From Nitrososphaerales archaeon TH526 (GTDB taxonomy: Archaea; Thermoproteota; Nitrososphaeria; Nitrososphaerales; Nitrososphaeraceae): DNA of 8,254 nt. Positions within the stretch are counted from its first letter, which is position 1. The number at the start of each line of letters is the position of its first letter. Shown one piece after another: positions 1 to 6,448 of this stretch. The notes beneath the pieces were generated by a model that was given only the letters and a program-made list of their open reading frames with translations, ran no database searches and was not told where the DNA came from. The DNA is taken from contig JAATVR010000739.1 of the NCBI GenBank assembly GCA_014523665.1, forward strand, positions 1 through 8,254. The letters run 5' to 3'. The translations under genes were made by a program, and so were the position numbers.

Positions 1-144
1 GGTTCAGGCTGAGGCTCTGGCATTGGTTCAGGCTCTGGCATTGGTTCAGGTTCAGGCTGAGGCTCTGGCATTGGTTCAGGCTCTGGCATTGGTTCAGGTT
101 CAGGCTGAGGCTCTGGCATTGGTTCAGGCTCTGGCATTGGTTCA
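1..144 (-). repeat. Three perfect 48-bp tandem repeats coding a 16-residue P/E unit
   Basis: Positions 1-48, 49-96 and 97-144 are identical. Read on the minus strand in the frame of the gene above, each encodes [16 protein letters not shown]. The unit has an internal shorter period (PEPM / PEPQPE). The array may continue beyond the window edge. The length is a multiple of three, so copy-number change keeps the reading frame. Confidence 0.95.
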
Positions 145-479
145 GGTTCAAGAATTGGTCCGGGCGGCGGTTCGGTTTCGGGCATCGGCGGTGAAGCTTC
201 AGGCTGCGCGTCTGGGCTGGGAAATCCTTGTTCAGCCGATAAAGCAATTCCGTTCAGATCTCCCTGTACTTCCAGGCCTATGTTGTTACAGCCCACACTA
301 ATGGGCAAAGGACCGTTGCCGCAGTCATCCCCTTGAACTGGTGCTTGATAGCTTTCTATTTCAAATGCAAATACACCGTAAGTTGGAATATGTGCAGTTA
401 TAAATAATCCAGTTAGTATTACTACTAATAGTAAGACGCCAAGATGTTCTACCCTCCTGGCATATCTTCTTTCCATCAT
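1..479 (-). CDS. Membrane-anchored or secreted protein with Pro/Glu repeat tail (partial, runs off left edge)
   Basis: I do not recognise a family. The frame opens at ATG 479-477 (a second ATG follows directly) and stays open to the window edge, so only the first 159 residues are visible and the C-terminus is missing. Residues 1-12 are basic ([12 protein letters not shown]). Residues 13-30 form a hydrophobic helix that could be a signal peptide or membrane anchor, with a possible cleavage region near GVFA-FE. Residues 40-85 are a short polar segment with two cysteines (C53, C64) that could form a disulfide. From about residue 88 the chain is almost only Pro, Glu, Gln and Met, built from a 16-residue unit repeated exactly three times. 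Such P/E tracts usually act as stiff spacers in wall or surface proteins, so I infer a surface role. An upstream ATG in the same frame meets a stop at once, which supports the chosen start. Confidence 0.75.
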   Translation of the reverse strand, partial: MMERRYARRVEHLGVLLLVVILTGLFITAHIPTYGVFAFEIESYQAPVQGDDCGNGPLPISVGCNNIGLEVQGDLNGIALSAEQGFPSPDAQPEASPPMPETEPPPGPILEPEPMPEPEPMPEPQPEPEPMPEPEPMPEPQPEPEPMPEPEPMPEPQPE

Positions 480-494
480 AATGCAGTCATAACG

Positions 495-507
495 AATTAT
501 TTATTTT
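495..507 (-). promoter_or_regulatory. Possible TATA box for the Pro/Glu-repeat gene
   Basis: On the minus strand an AT-only stretch (AAAATAAATAATT) lies about 16-28 bases before the ATG at 479. This spacing would suit an archaeal promoter giving a leaderless or nearly leaderless transcript. No Shine-Dalgarno sequence precedes the ATG. The call rests on composition and spacing only. Confidence 0.35.
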
Positions 508-666
508 GGTTATGAAGAACTGGCACCTTACTTATCTATAAGAAATCTACGTCTAATTTTGTACATATGATAATCTGTGAAAGCGTAGAGTCCTTTTCAA
601 AATGAAGATGCTTGTTGCTTCTGCAACGAAGATTGTGACTATTAATAGTAAGGGCATACCAATCTT

Positions 667-900
667 TCATAGAGATGTGCCTTGGGATCTCCGATTAGCA
701 TACTGGCATACCGTTTCAGGTTGCAAAAGTGCATGATCTCTCGTTAGGAGAGAGCTGCCTGGTGAAGTTTGCGTCTTATAGTACAGTTGATTGTTAGTTC
801 CAACAGTAAATACTGACAGATGACCATCAGCACTTGCGACAACTACAGGATCGGTGTTTGCTCTTATGCTTCCACTGAGTGATGTCCATGTACTACTAGG
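667..900 (-). pseudogene. Remnant of a PLL-like propeller blade, out of frame behind the metalloprotease
   Basis: On the minus strand an open frame runs from 900 to a TGA at 669-667, with no start codon suited to it. Its first 50 or so codons read SSTWTSLSGSIRANTDPVV, then VASADGHLSVFTVGTNNQLYY, then KTQTSPGSS, which matches one 51-residue propeller blade of the large protein at 2154-5009 (compare its blade segments WTSLGGTIRANTDPVV and GTNNQLYYKTQTSPG). Homology stops near position 755; the remaining 27 codons look random. The remnant is offset by one base from the metalloprotease frame and begins exactly at that gene's stop codon, so I infer that the protease once carried, or was fused to, a C-terminal propeller that was mostly deleted and then frameshifted. 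The rest of 480-666 shows nothing I can assign. Confidence 0.8.
737..753. repeat. Small inverted repeat at the end of the blade remnant
   Basis: TCTCTC (737-742) and GAGAGA (748-753) can pair as a 6-bp stem with a 5-base loop. It sits exactly where similarity to the propeller blade ends, so it may mark the deletion junction. No T-run follows on either strand, so I do not call it a terminator. Confidence 0.45.
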
Positions 901-1714
901 AGTTTATCCCAGCTTGGTCGCCATTTCCTAGACTTCTTTTGAGAGTCTCCCCCGCAAATGAAGTGGGATAGATGATAAGTAAGTTATCGTTCACATGCAC
1001 TAACCCAACAGCGTGTCCTAATTCGTGCGCGGCTACATTCTGAATGTCTAATGAACTTCCCAAGGAGTTGCATTGATGAACGGGTGAAACAAACCAGTTC
1101 TCACCACTGTCCAGGGTTATTGTGGCTGAAGTAAGGGCAAGACCTGGAGTAGTAAACGAAAAAGAAGCAAACCCCGCTTGTCCGAATTGTCCATCAATGA
1201 ACTGCCATCTAAATTTGATCTTTACTTCGTTAAAGTCATTGACTAGAGTAAAGGCATCTCCCGGGATGTATTTGTCAAACTCTTCGAAGGTCTGTATGAC
1301 AGAATTTCTTGCTGCGGTGGGGTCCACGCCGCTATTCGTGGTATCAATTGCATAAGCCACCGGAAAGGTTTGCCATCTTACTCCTCCACTCTCAGTCGCG
1401 AACTGATTCGAACCATCTCCGCATGGATCAGCAGCTGATATGGAGAAAGTCCCTTTCTCGCTAGTAGGGGAGAGAGGATCTGCATAGTCTACTATAGTAA
1501 CAGTTTTAATCCCTTCCGCGGATGTGGACGAACCCTGCGAGTTTTCTAGTGTCCCATCTGAATATTTGTTAATTTGGTCATTTGATGAATAGTGTTTCTG
1601 TTCTAACGCAGGAGTACTGGGAACCCGATCACTTATGTAAGCAAGTGAATTATATGGTTTAGGCGCCTGCAAAGTTAAGGATATGGCAAAAAACGTGATG
1701 ATAAAAGTTGTCAT
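896..1714 (-). CDS. Secreted matrixin-type zinc metalloprotease
   Basis: This is a predicted extracellular zinc endopeptidase of the metzincin/matrixin group, 272 residues from ATG 1714. The frame also opens further upstream at a TTG (1795, +27 residues). I prefer the ATG because a signal peptide (MTTFIITFFAISLTLQ) begins right there; neither start has a clear Shine-Dalgarno. Residues 25-90 are a polar, probably propeptide or linker, region. The catalytic domain covers about 100-270. The zinc motif is HELGHAVGLVH at residues 230-240, with His230, His234 and His240 as ligands and Glu231 as the catalytic base. The usual Met-turn (xIMYP) reads LLIIYP here, so the conserved methionine is replaced by Ile248. 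The domain ends with GDQAGIN, the normal end of this fold, followed at once by tandem stops and an out-of-frame blade remnant. It is divergent from the large adhesin-like gene. Activity is plausible but uncertain. Confidence 0.85.
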   Translation of the reverse strand: MTTFIITFFAISLTLQAPKPYNSLAYISDRVPSTPALEQKHYSSNDQINKYSDGTLENSQGSSTSAEGIKTVTIVDYADPLSPTSEKGTFSISAADPCGDGSNQFATESGGVRWQTFPVAYAIDTTNSGVDPTAARNSVIQTFEEFDKYIPGDAFTLVNDFNEVKIKFRWQFIDGQFGQAGFASFSFTTPGLALTSATITLDSGENWFVSPVHQCNSLGSSLDIQNVAAHELGHAVGLVHVNDNLLIIYPTSFAGETLKRSLGNGDQAGINS

Positions 1715-2153
1715 TTTTCTTGAATTATTATTAGTAAAATTCAAGCCATTTAATTTGGATTCGAATGACGTTAAATTGCTTTTAGAAAGAATCAAATTAC
1801 AGAGAACAATGCTACTATCGTAGCTAATAAAAAGGCCTCACTCATTTGTTAATGATTATTTAAAAATGACAATCGTCGTAAGATCTCATTCGTATATGGG
1901 TTATTAATCTGATGAGTAGGCAGTAGAAATCTTCTGTGATCTGCTTTAGGTACCATTTCAATTATCTGCACTCGAAAACAGATTAGCATCATCGTATCCA
2001 CACGATTAGTGGATCGATCTTCTGTAAGACACTCCTATTAAAATGAAGATAACCTTCACAAGCTGAGAATTGCAGTATACAAAACTTCTAGGCTTAAACA
2101 AGTACAAAATTATAAATTATCCGTAAATATTAGTGTATCATTTTGATATTCGT
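1715..2153. promoter_or_regulatory. Divergent intergenic region between protease and adhesin-like gene
   Basis: These 439 bases separate two outward-reading genes and must hold both promoters. For the protease (minus), AT-rich candidates lie near 1826-1834 and 1852-1867 (TTTTTAAATAATCA on the minus strand), which would give a leader of roughly 85-130 bases before ATG 1714. For the plus gene a clear TATA box lies at 2109-2119. A dyad ATCCAC (1996-2001) / GTGGAT (2009-2014) with a 7-base spacer lies mid-region and could be an operator. I see no open frame here with coding character. Confidence 0.5.
2109..2119 (+). promoter_or_regulatory. TATA box of the large adhesin-like gene
   Basis: ATTATAAATTA is a close match to an archaeal TATA box. 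Counting about 25-28 bases downstream puts transcription start near 2138-2142. This would leave out the GTG at 2133 as a start and favours ATG 2154 with a leader of about 14 bases. Confidence 0.55.
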
Positions 2154-5009
2154 ATGCATTTTCATCTATTCAGGCACAGGGAATTTTCCTGCCGGAAATT
2201 GTTCCCCACTGTTTCAATTGTATTGATGCTTTTTGTACCTATTTCAATAAGCCCGACCCCTAGTGTGGGGGCATCACTTAAATCTTGGAACGATGAGGGA
2301 TACAACATCCCGATTGCTATTCCAACAACAAATAATGTGAATCCCGTTACTGATGAAGAATCAGTGGAGCAGCTGGCCATGTCAGAGCTACAAACAAGAG
2401 TTCAGAGGCCTACAGATCAAGTCTCCGCGCTTGCAACGTGCGATAAGCTGCCAATCTCCACTGTAACGGCATCAGGCAACGATGGCAACGTCCCGTCCAA
2501 CGTACTGGATAATAATCTCAATACTAGGTGGTCCAACCTTGGCGTCGATTCTTGGATACAACTTGACCTTGGTGCGAAGAAGAGTATTTGCAGTGTAGAC
2601 ATTGCTTGGTACCGCGGTAATTTAAGGCAGAATAACTTCGTAATTTCGATATCAGATGATGGTACTACATTTAGTAATAAACTCTCAGATACTAGCAGCT
2701 TAGATTCATCGCCTCAGAAATACACTTTACCAACAGGCACTGAAGGAAGATATGTAAGAATTACGGTAAATGGAAACACAGAAAATGAATGGGCTAGCAT
2801 CACTGAAATCTCGGTACTAGGTGGCGCTAGCGGAGGTGGTGGAGGAGGTGGAAGTAATATGATAGGCACTCTCTTCCATAAATGGCAGACTAGTGCAGAC
2901 AGTGGTACCTGGTCTACTTATTCGTCTTTGAATGGTGAAATAAGATCGAATTCAGACGTGGCTTTAGCAATGAACAATGATGGTGGATTGCAAGTATTTA
3001 TGATAGGCACGGATAACGCGTTATACTACAAGACACAGACTGCAGCAGGTAGCAGTAGCTGGACTAGTTCATGGACATCGCTTGGCGGGACTATTAGGGC
3101 AGACACGAGTCCAGCTATAGCAATGAACAATGATGGTGGATTGCAAGTATTTATGATAGGCGCGGATAACGCGTTATACTACAAGACACAGACAACAGCA
3201 GGTAGCAGTACTTGGTCCTCATCATGGACATCTCTTGGTGGTCCTGTAAGAGCTAACACTGATCCTGTAGTCATTGCTAACAGTGATGGCAGGCTGCAGG
3301 TCTTTGTTGTTGGAACGAATAACCAATTATACTATAGATCGCAGACTGCAGCAGACAGCAGTAGCTGGACTAGTTCATGGACATCGCTGGGAGGTGCAAT
3401 AAGAGCAGATACGAGTCCAGCTGTAGCAATGAACAATGATGGTGAATTGCAAGTATTTATGATAAGCATGGATAACGCGTTATACTACAAGACACAGACA
3501 ACAGCAGGCAGCTCTACATGGTCTTCAACATGGACATCGTTAGGGGGCACCATAAGAGCTAACACTGATCCTGTAGTCATTGCTAACAGTGATGGCAGGC
3601 TGCAGGTCTTTGTTGTTGGAACGAATAACCAAATATACGATAGATCGCAGACTGCAGCAGGCAGCAGTAGCTGGACTAGTTCATGGACATCGCTTGGCGG
3701 GACTATTAAGGCAGATACAAGTCCAGCTGTAGCAAGGAATAATGACGGGAGGCTGCAGGTCTTTATCATTGGAACGAATAACCAGCTATATTACAAGACA
3801 CAAACTTCACCAGGCATCTCTACGTGGTCTTCAACATGGACCTCGCTTGGCGGAAGTTTGAGAGATAATAGTGATCCTACGGTAGTACCTAATGCTGACG
3901 GTAGGCTTGATGCCTTTGCAATATCGCTAACTTCAAGCCCCAATCAACCACCTATTGCCGACACAAAGAGTATAACTACTGGAAGTAATACGCCAGTAGA
4001 CATTACCTTGTCAGGGAGCGATTCAGACAATGATCCCATAACTTTCAGCATTGTCAATCAGCCAGCTCATGGAACCCTAAGTTCAACAACAACTCAAAAT
4101 ACAGAAAGGTACACTCCGACAACCGGATACAACGGATCAGACAGCTTCACATATGTAGCTCGAGACAGCAAAGGAGCAACTAGCATAAATAAGGCAACTG
4201 TAAGCATTACGGTGTCTAACACTGACTCTGGTACAAATGATAAATTTGGAATAAAAAAGATCTATCCTACTAAAGCTGGGGGTGAAGAATGGTACATGAA
4301 TATGCAGGATCCGAATAATGACCCAAGGTCAAAACCTCCATCTATGTCAAAGAATGCAGATGGTTCATGGAGAATATCCAGCGGACAGGTCAGATACGGA
4401 GTATATACCTCCTCTGGATACCATCCGGATCAAGTCGTCAAAGATCATTCCGTTTTGGCTACTAGAGGATACATGCAATCTCCAAACGATTGGAAAAATA
4501 TAGAAATGACAGGACAGGTCAAATACAATTCAGGTGGAGACGATGAGTGGACTTGGTATGCAAGAGGGGGGAGACATACAAGCGATGGCTGGCCGGATGG
4601 CTGTGAAGGGAGCGCTTACAAGGGTTCTCTAGCTTATACAGGTGGACAAGTTCGATGGGCTAAGGAACAATGGCATGTAAGCTATGTATTCCAGCCATGG
4701 AAAAACTCGCCTGCTGATGGAGATGGAAAATTTGTAGGCTTCAAGGTAGTCATGTACAATATGCAACTTAACGGGAAAACAGTAGTAAAGATGGAAACCT
4801 ACGTTGATCCAAACAACAATAATCAGTGGCAAAAGGTTTATGACTACATTGATCAAGGCGGATGGGGGAGTGCAGACGGTGAATGTAAGGGAGCCAGCGA
4901 TCAGATCATTACATGGGGTGGACCAACTGCGACCTTCAGGTGGGATAACGGCAATAGCATAGACATAAAGAATCTTAGTGTACGGGAGATAGTTCCTCCA
5001 ACGACCTAA
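2154..5009 (+). CDS. Large secreted multidomain lectin/adhesin-like protein (F5/8C, seven-bladed propeller, Big_9, C-terminal domain)
   Basis: The product is 951 residues from ATG 2154. A GTG at 2133 in the same frame is rejected because the TATA box places transcription start after it. Residues 1-40 are a basic stretch plus hydrophobic core, a signal peptide. Residues about 96-222 resemble an F5/8 type C (discoidin) carbohydrate-binding domain (SNVLDNNLNTRWSN, WIQLDLG, GRYVRITV). Residues 223-234 are a Gly/Ser linker. Residues about 235-595 hold seven 51-residue units with DGxLQVFxxGTxNxLYYKTQT and SWTSLGG. The opening GTLFHKWQTS strand probably closes blade seven, as in the PLL lectin family. 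Residues 597-689 are a Big_9/cadherin-like domain (NQPP, GSDSDNDPITFSI, GYNGSDSFTY). Residues about 699-951 form a Trp-rich domain that I recall from other archaeal surface proteins and suspect is a jelly-roll glycan-binding fold. I infer glycan binding or attachment outside the cell. No membrane anchor is seen at the C-terminus. Confidence 0.88.
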   Translation: MHFHLFRHREFSCRKLFPTVSIVLMLFVPISISPTPSVGASLKSWNDEGYNIPIAIPTTNNVNPVTDEESVEQLAMSELQTRVQRPTDQVSALATCDKLPISTVTASGNDGNVPSNVLDNNLNTRWSNLGVDSWIQLDLGAKKSICSVDIAWYRGNLRQNNFVISISDDGTTFSNKLSDTSSLDSSPQKYTLPTGTEGRYVRITVNGNTENEWASITEISVLGGASGGGGGGGSNMIGTLFHKWQTSADSGTWSTYSSLNGEIRSNSDVALAMNNDGGLQVFMIGTDNALYYKTQTAAGSSSWTSSWTSLGGTIRADTSPAIAMNNDGGLQVFMIGADNALYYKTQTTAGSSTWSSSWTSLGGPVRANTDPVVIANSDGRLQVFVVGTNNQLYYRSQTAADSSSWTSSWTSLGGAIRADTSPAVAMNNDGELQVFMISMDNALYYKTQTTAGSSTWSSTWTSLGGTIRANTDPVVIANSDGRLQVFVVGTNNQIYDRSQTAAGSSSWTSSWTSLGGTIKADTSPAVARNNDGRLQVFIIGTNNQLYYKTQTSPGISTWSSTWTSLGGSLRDNSDPTVVPNADGRLDAFAISLTSSPNQPPIADTKSITTGSNTPVDITLSGSDSDNDPITFSIVNQPAHGTLSSTTTQNTERYTPTTGYNGSDSFTYVARDSKGATSINKATVSITVSNTDSGTNDKFGIKKIYPTKAGGEEWYMNMQDPNNDPRSKPPSMSKNADGSWRISSGQVRYGVYTSSGYHPDQVVKDHSVLATRGYMQSPNDWKNIEMTGQVKYNSGGDDEWTWYARGGRHTSDGWPDGCEGSAYKGSLAYTGGQVRWAKEQWHVSYVFQPWKNSPADGDGKFVGFKVVMYNMQLNGKTVVKMETYVDPNNNNQWQKVYDYIDQGGWGSADGECKGASDQIITWGGPTATFRWDNGNSIDIKNLSVREIVPPTT
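2967..3940 (+). repeat. Propeller-blade coding repeats, 153-bp period with a 306-bp super-period
   Basis: Equivalent points recur at 2967, 3120, 3273, 3426, 3579, 3732 and 3885, exactly 153 bp (51 codons) apart. Two subtypes alternate: type A (ADTSPAxAMNNDG, NALYYKTQT) and type B (ANTDPVVIANSDG, GTNNQ). At nucleotide level the A units at 3120 and 3426, and the B units beginning with AGAGCTAACACTGATCC at 3249 and 3555, are nearly identical, so two-blade blocks of 306 bp have been copied recently. Confidence 0.9.
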
Positions 5010-5018
5010 CAAAAAATA

Positions 5019-5051
5019 TCTTTTCTTCCTTCTTACCTTTTTCAATTTTTT
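5019..5051 (+). terminator. T-rich archaeal terminator after the adhesin-like gene
   Basis: Starting ten bases after the TAA, a pyrimidine tract contains TTTT, several TTCT blocks, TTTTT and finally TTTTTT on the plus strand, with no hairpin. This fits intrinsic termination by T-runs in archaea. Confidence 0.6.
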
Positions 5052-5402
5052 AAAAGACAAAGACAGGATGACAGCGAGGGAAAGTTAAGTAGTTTACCAT
5101 TATGCGTATCGATGTATCAAGATCGAGAAGACAATTGAGATAAGCCTCACACGAAGTATTTTATCAAAGATTTCAATTGAGAAAAAAGACAGAACTTTAA
5201 CTTCTTTTTTACCCATTTCCTACTCGGCGCGCATTGGGCGCCTTATCAAGAAAATCCAAATGTCAGCAACTATTAGCAACAATCTGCGGTTATCGGAATA
5301 TCCATATTTACGTGAGCCCCTTATTCGGACTTTGCGTCCAGTCACAATCAGCCTGCTCGACGTTCAGTCGCAATTGTGGCTTGGACCAAAAATTGTGGAA
5401 TG
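5052..5402. other. Intergenic region with one GC hairpin, no gene seen
   Basis: No convincing gene lies between the adhesin-like gene and the small secreted gene. An ATG frame from 5260 on the plus strand overlaps the minus-strand gene and has no recognisable protein character. GGCGC (5226-5230) and GCGCC (5238-5242) can form a 5-bp GC stem with a 7-base loop. A second T-run (CTTTTTT) lies just before it, near 5203-5210. On the minus strand a five-T run at about 5384-5391 is the only terminator candidate for the small gene. Confidence 0.5.
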
Positions 5403-5786
5403 CTACTTAGAAAATGCTGCTAGATCATTAACACATTCATATTGTTCCTCTGTCATCTTGTGCATAGTAGCCCCGCACTGAGCCATCTTATCCAATATCC
5501 CAGATTTCTGAGATTGTTCTACTATGGCACGCATTAAATCTAGAGTAGTATTCGATTTATTGTTATACAAAAATTGGATTCCACCCATTTCACTTCCCAA
5601 TGTTCCATTTATTACGGTACTAGCACCTTCCTCTAGGTCTGTGACTAAGGATCCGTTAGGTCCAGTCGATGGATTCTTGTCGCTGCTAGCGCTAATTTCT
5701 ATACTAGAACCCATAACAAGGATCTGGCTGGTTAAAAACAAGAAAAGGATCCCCACATCTATAACAAATACAGTGATAACCTGCAC
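5403..5786 (-). CDS. Small secreted or membrane-anchored protein of unknown function
   Basis: I do not recognise a family. The product is 127 residues from a GTG at 5786-5784. An ATG a few bases upstream is followed at once by a stop, and the next internal Met (residue 25) would lose the hydrophobic segment, so the GTG is favoured. A weak Shine-Dalgarno-like GGATGA lies seven bases before it. Residues 3-24 are hydrophobic (VITVFVIDVGILFLFLTSQI) and likely a signal peptide or anchor. Residues 26-75 are Ser/Asn/Gly-rich with several N-x-S/T sites. Residues 75-127 look helical and end with two cysteines (C104, C118) 14 residues apart, perhaps a disulfide or metal site. The opposite-strand frame (5524-5841) lacks protein-like features, so I favour this strand. 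It stands alone with no co-directional partner nearby. Confidence 0.6.
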   Translation of the reverse strand: MQVITVFVIDVGILFLFLTSQILVMGSSIEISASSDKNPSTGPNGSLVTDLEEGASTVINGTLGSEMGGIQFLYNNKSNTTLDLMRAIVEQSQKSGILDKMAQCGATMHKMTEEQYECVNDLAAFSK

Positions 5787-6133
5787 TTTTAGCTCATCCT
5801 TTTATTTTACAATCGTCGAAGGATTTGATATTCCTTTCTAAATAGTAGTCCGAGTCCTCGCGCTCTCGAATTGGGACAATAGTTTAAGTCAAGCAGATTG
5901 TGACCGAAATACAACATCAAGAATACGCGAAGTAAGGGTTCAACAAGTCATCTCGGCAGCAGGTATAAACACGTTAAGTCTCGTGACTCCAAATTTTGCT
6001 GCTAGTTATTTTAAAAAGGCCCAGGCAGCACCACCGTCTCAATTTAGCTGCAAACGATCAAAAAAAGTGGACTGGCTTGGATAGCCATAAGTTAACCCTA
6101 ATTCAATGAGATTTCATAAATGTGATAATGTGG

Positions 6134-6168
6134 TCAAATTGGTAGGCCGGAGGTCCCTATCAATTTGA
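6134..6168 (+). other. Strong 13-bp hairpin, possible structured RNA or operator
   Basis: TCAAATTGGTAGG (6134-6146) pairs with CCTATCAATTTGA (6156-6168) over 13 consecutive positions, 12 Watson-Crick and one G-U, around a 9-base loop CCGGAGGTC. The G-U pair works only in RNA read from the plus strand, which is weak support for an RNA element in that direction. No T-run follows, so an intrinsic terminator is unlikely. Confidence 0.5.
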
Positions 6169-6182
6169 TATAGGTATATCAA
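6165..6182. repeat. Perfect 8+8 palindrome overlapping the hairpin
   Basis: TTGATATA (6165-6172) and TATATCAA (6175-6182) are perfect inverted repeats two bases apart, extendable by two more pairs across one mismatch. Size and symmetry fit a dimeric regulator site. It shares four bases (6165-6168) with the right arm of the larger hairpin, so as RNA the two stems compete. Confidence 0.55.
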
Positions 6183-6409
6183 TTTACGCCAATTTCATGA
6201 TTTCTACCTCGGTATTAGTTTATAACTTCTCACCTGTTGCCTGTTAGAATTCCTAAACACATATTGCATTTGCCGTGATAAAAGGGATTCCTGCACTGAT
6301 TCCCTATTCGTATTCGATTGGGGTCACAGCGAAAGACAATTACTCACCGCGTGCATTGATGGAAACACACGGACTCCATCGACTGAGGTCGAGTAACAGA
6401 ATCATAATT

Positions 6410-6448
6410 TGACTCAAGATCATGAGTCATTGCGATCATTCTATGATC
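6410..6448. repeat. Two adjacent dyads
   Basis: TGACTCA (6410-6416) and TGAGTCA (6423-6429) are perfect inverted repeats with a 6-base spacer. Six bases on, GATCAT (6434-6439) and ATGATC (6443-6448) form a second with a 3-base spacer. They are far (over 240 bases) from any start, so their role is unclear. Confidence 0.4.

Noticed and set aside
1..144. Possible CRISPR-like array
   Set aside because: The 48-bp units abut directly with no unique spacers and keep a reading frame, so they are coding tandem repeats.
23..301. Plus-strand 92-residue frame rich in Val, Gln, Ala and Leu
   Set aside because: It is the antisense of the Pro/Glu repeat tail; the minus strand has a signal or anchor segment and a sensible start.
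896..905. Programmed ribosomal frameshift joining protease and blade
   Set aside because: There is no slippery heptamer, two stops are in tandem, and the blade remnant itself is truncated into random sequence, so decay is simpler.
1122..1355. Plus-strand 77-residue frame
   Set aside because: It lies inside the metalloprotease catalytic domain and has no family features.
3485..3769. Minus-strand 94-residue frame
   Set aside because: Shadow of the repeated propeller-blade coding sequence.
4629..5060. Minus-strand 143-residue frame
   Set aside because: It lies opposite the conserved C-terminal domain of the large protein and begins within the T-rich terminator, which reads as Lys-rich sequence.
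5226..5242. GC hairpin as an intrinsic terminator
   Set aside because: No T-run follows it, and the adhesin gene already has a T-rich terminator at its stop.
5260..5481. Plus-strand 73-residue frame with ATG
   Set aside because: It overlaps the end of the minus-strand secreted gene, shows no domain, signal or promoter, and I cannot support it as a gene.
5524..5841. Plus-strand 105-residue frame
   Set aside because: Opposite the small secreted protein; it lacks a plausible start context and protein-like pattern, though the choice of strand is not certain.
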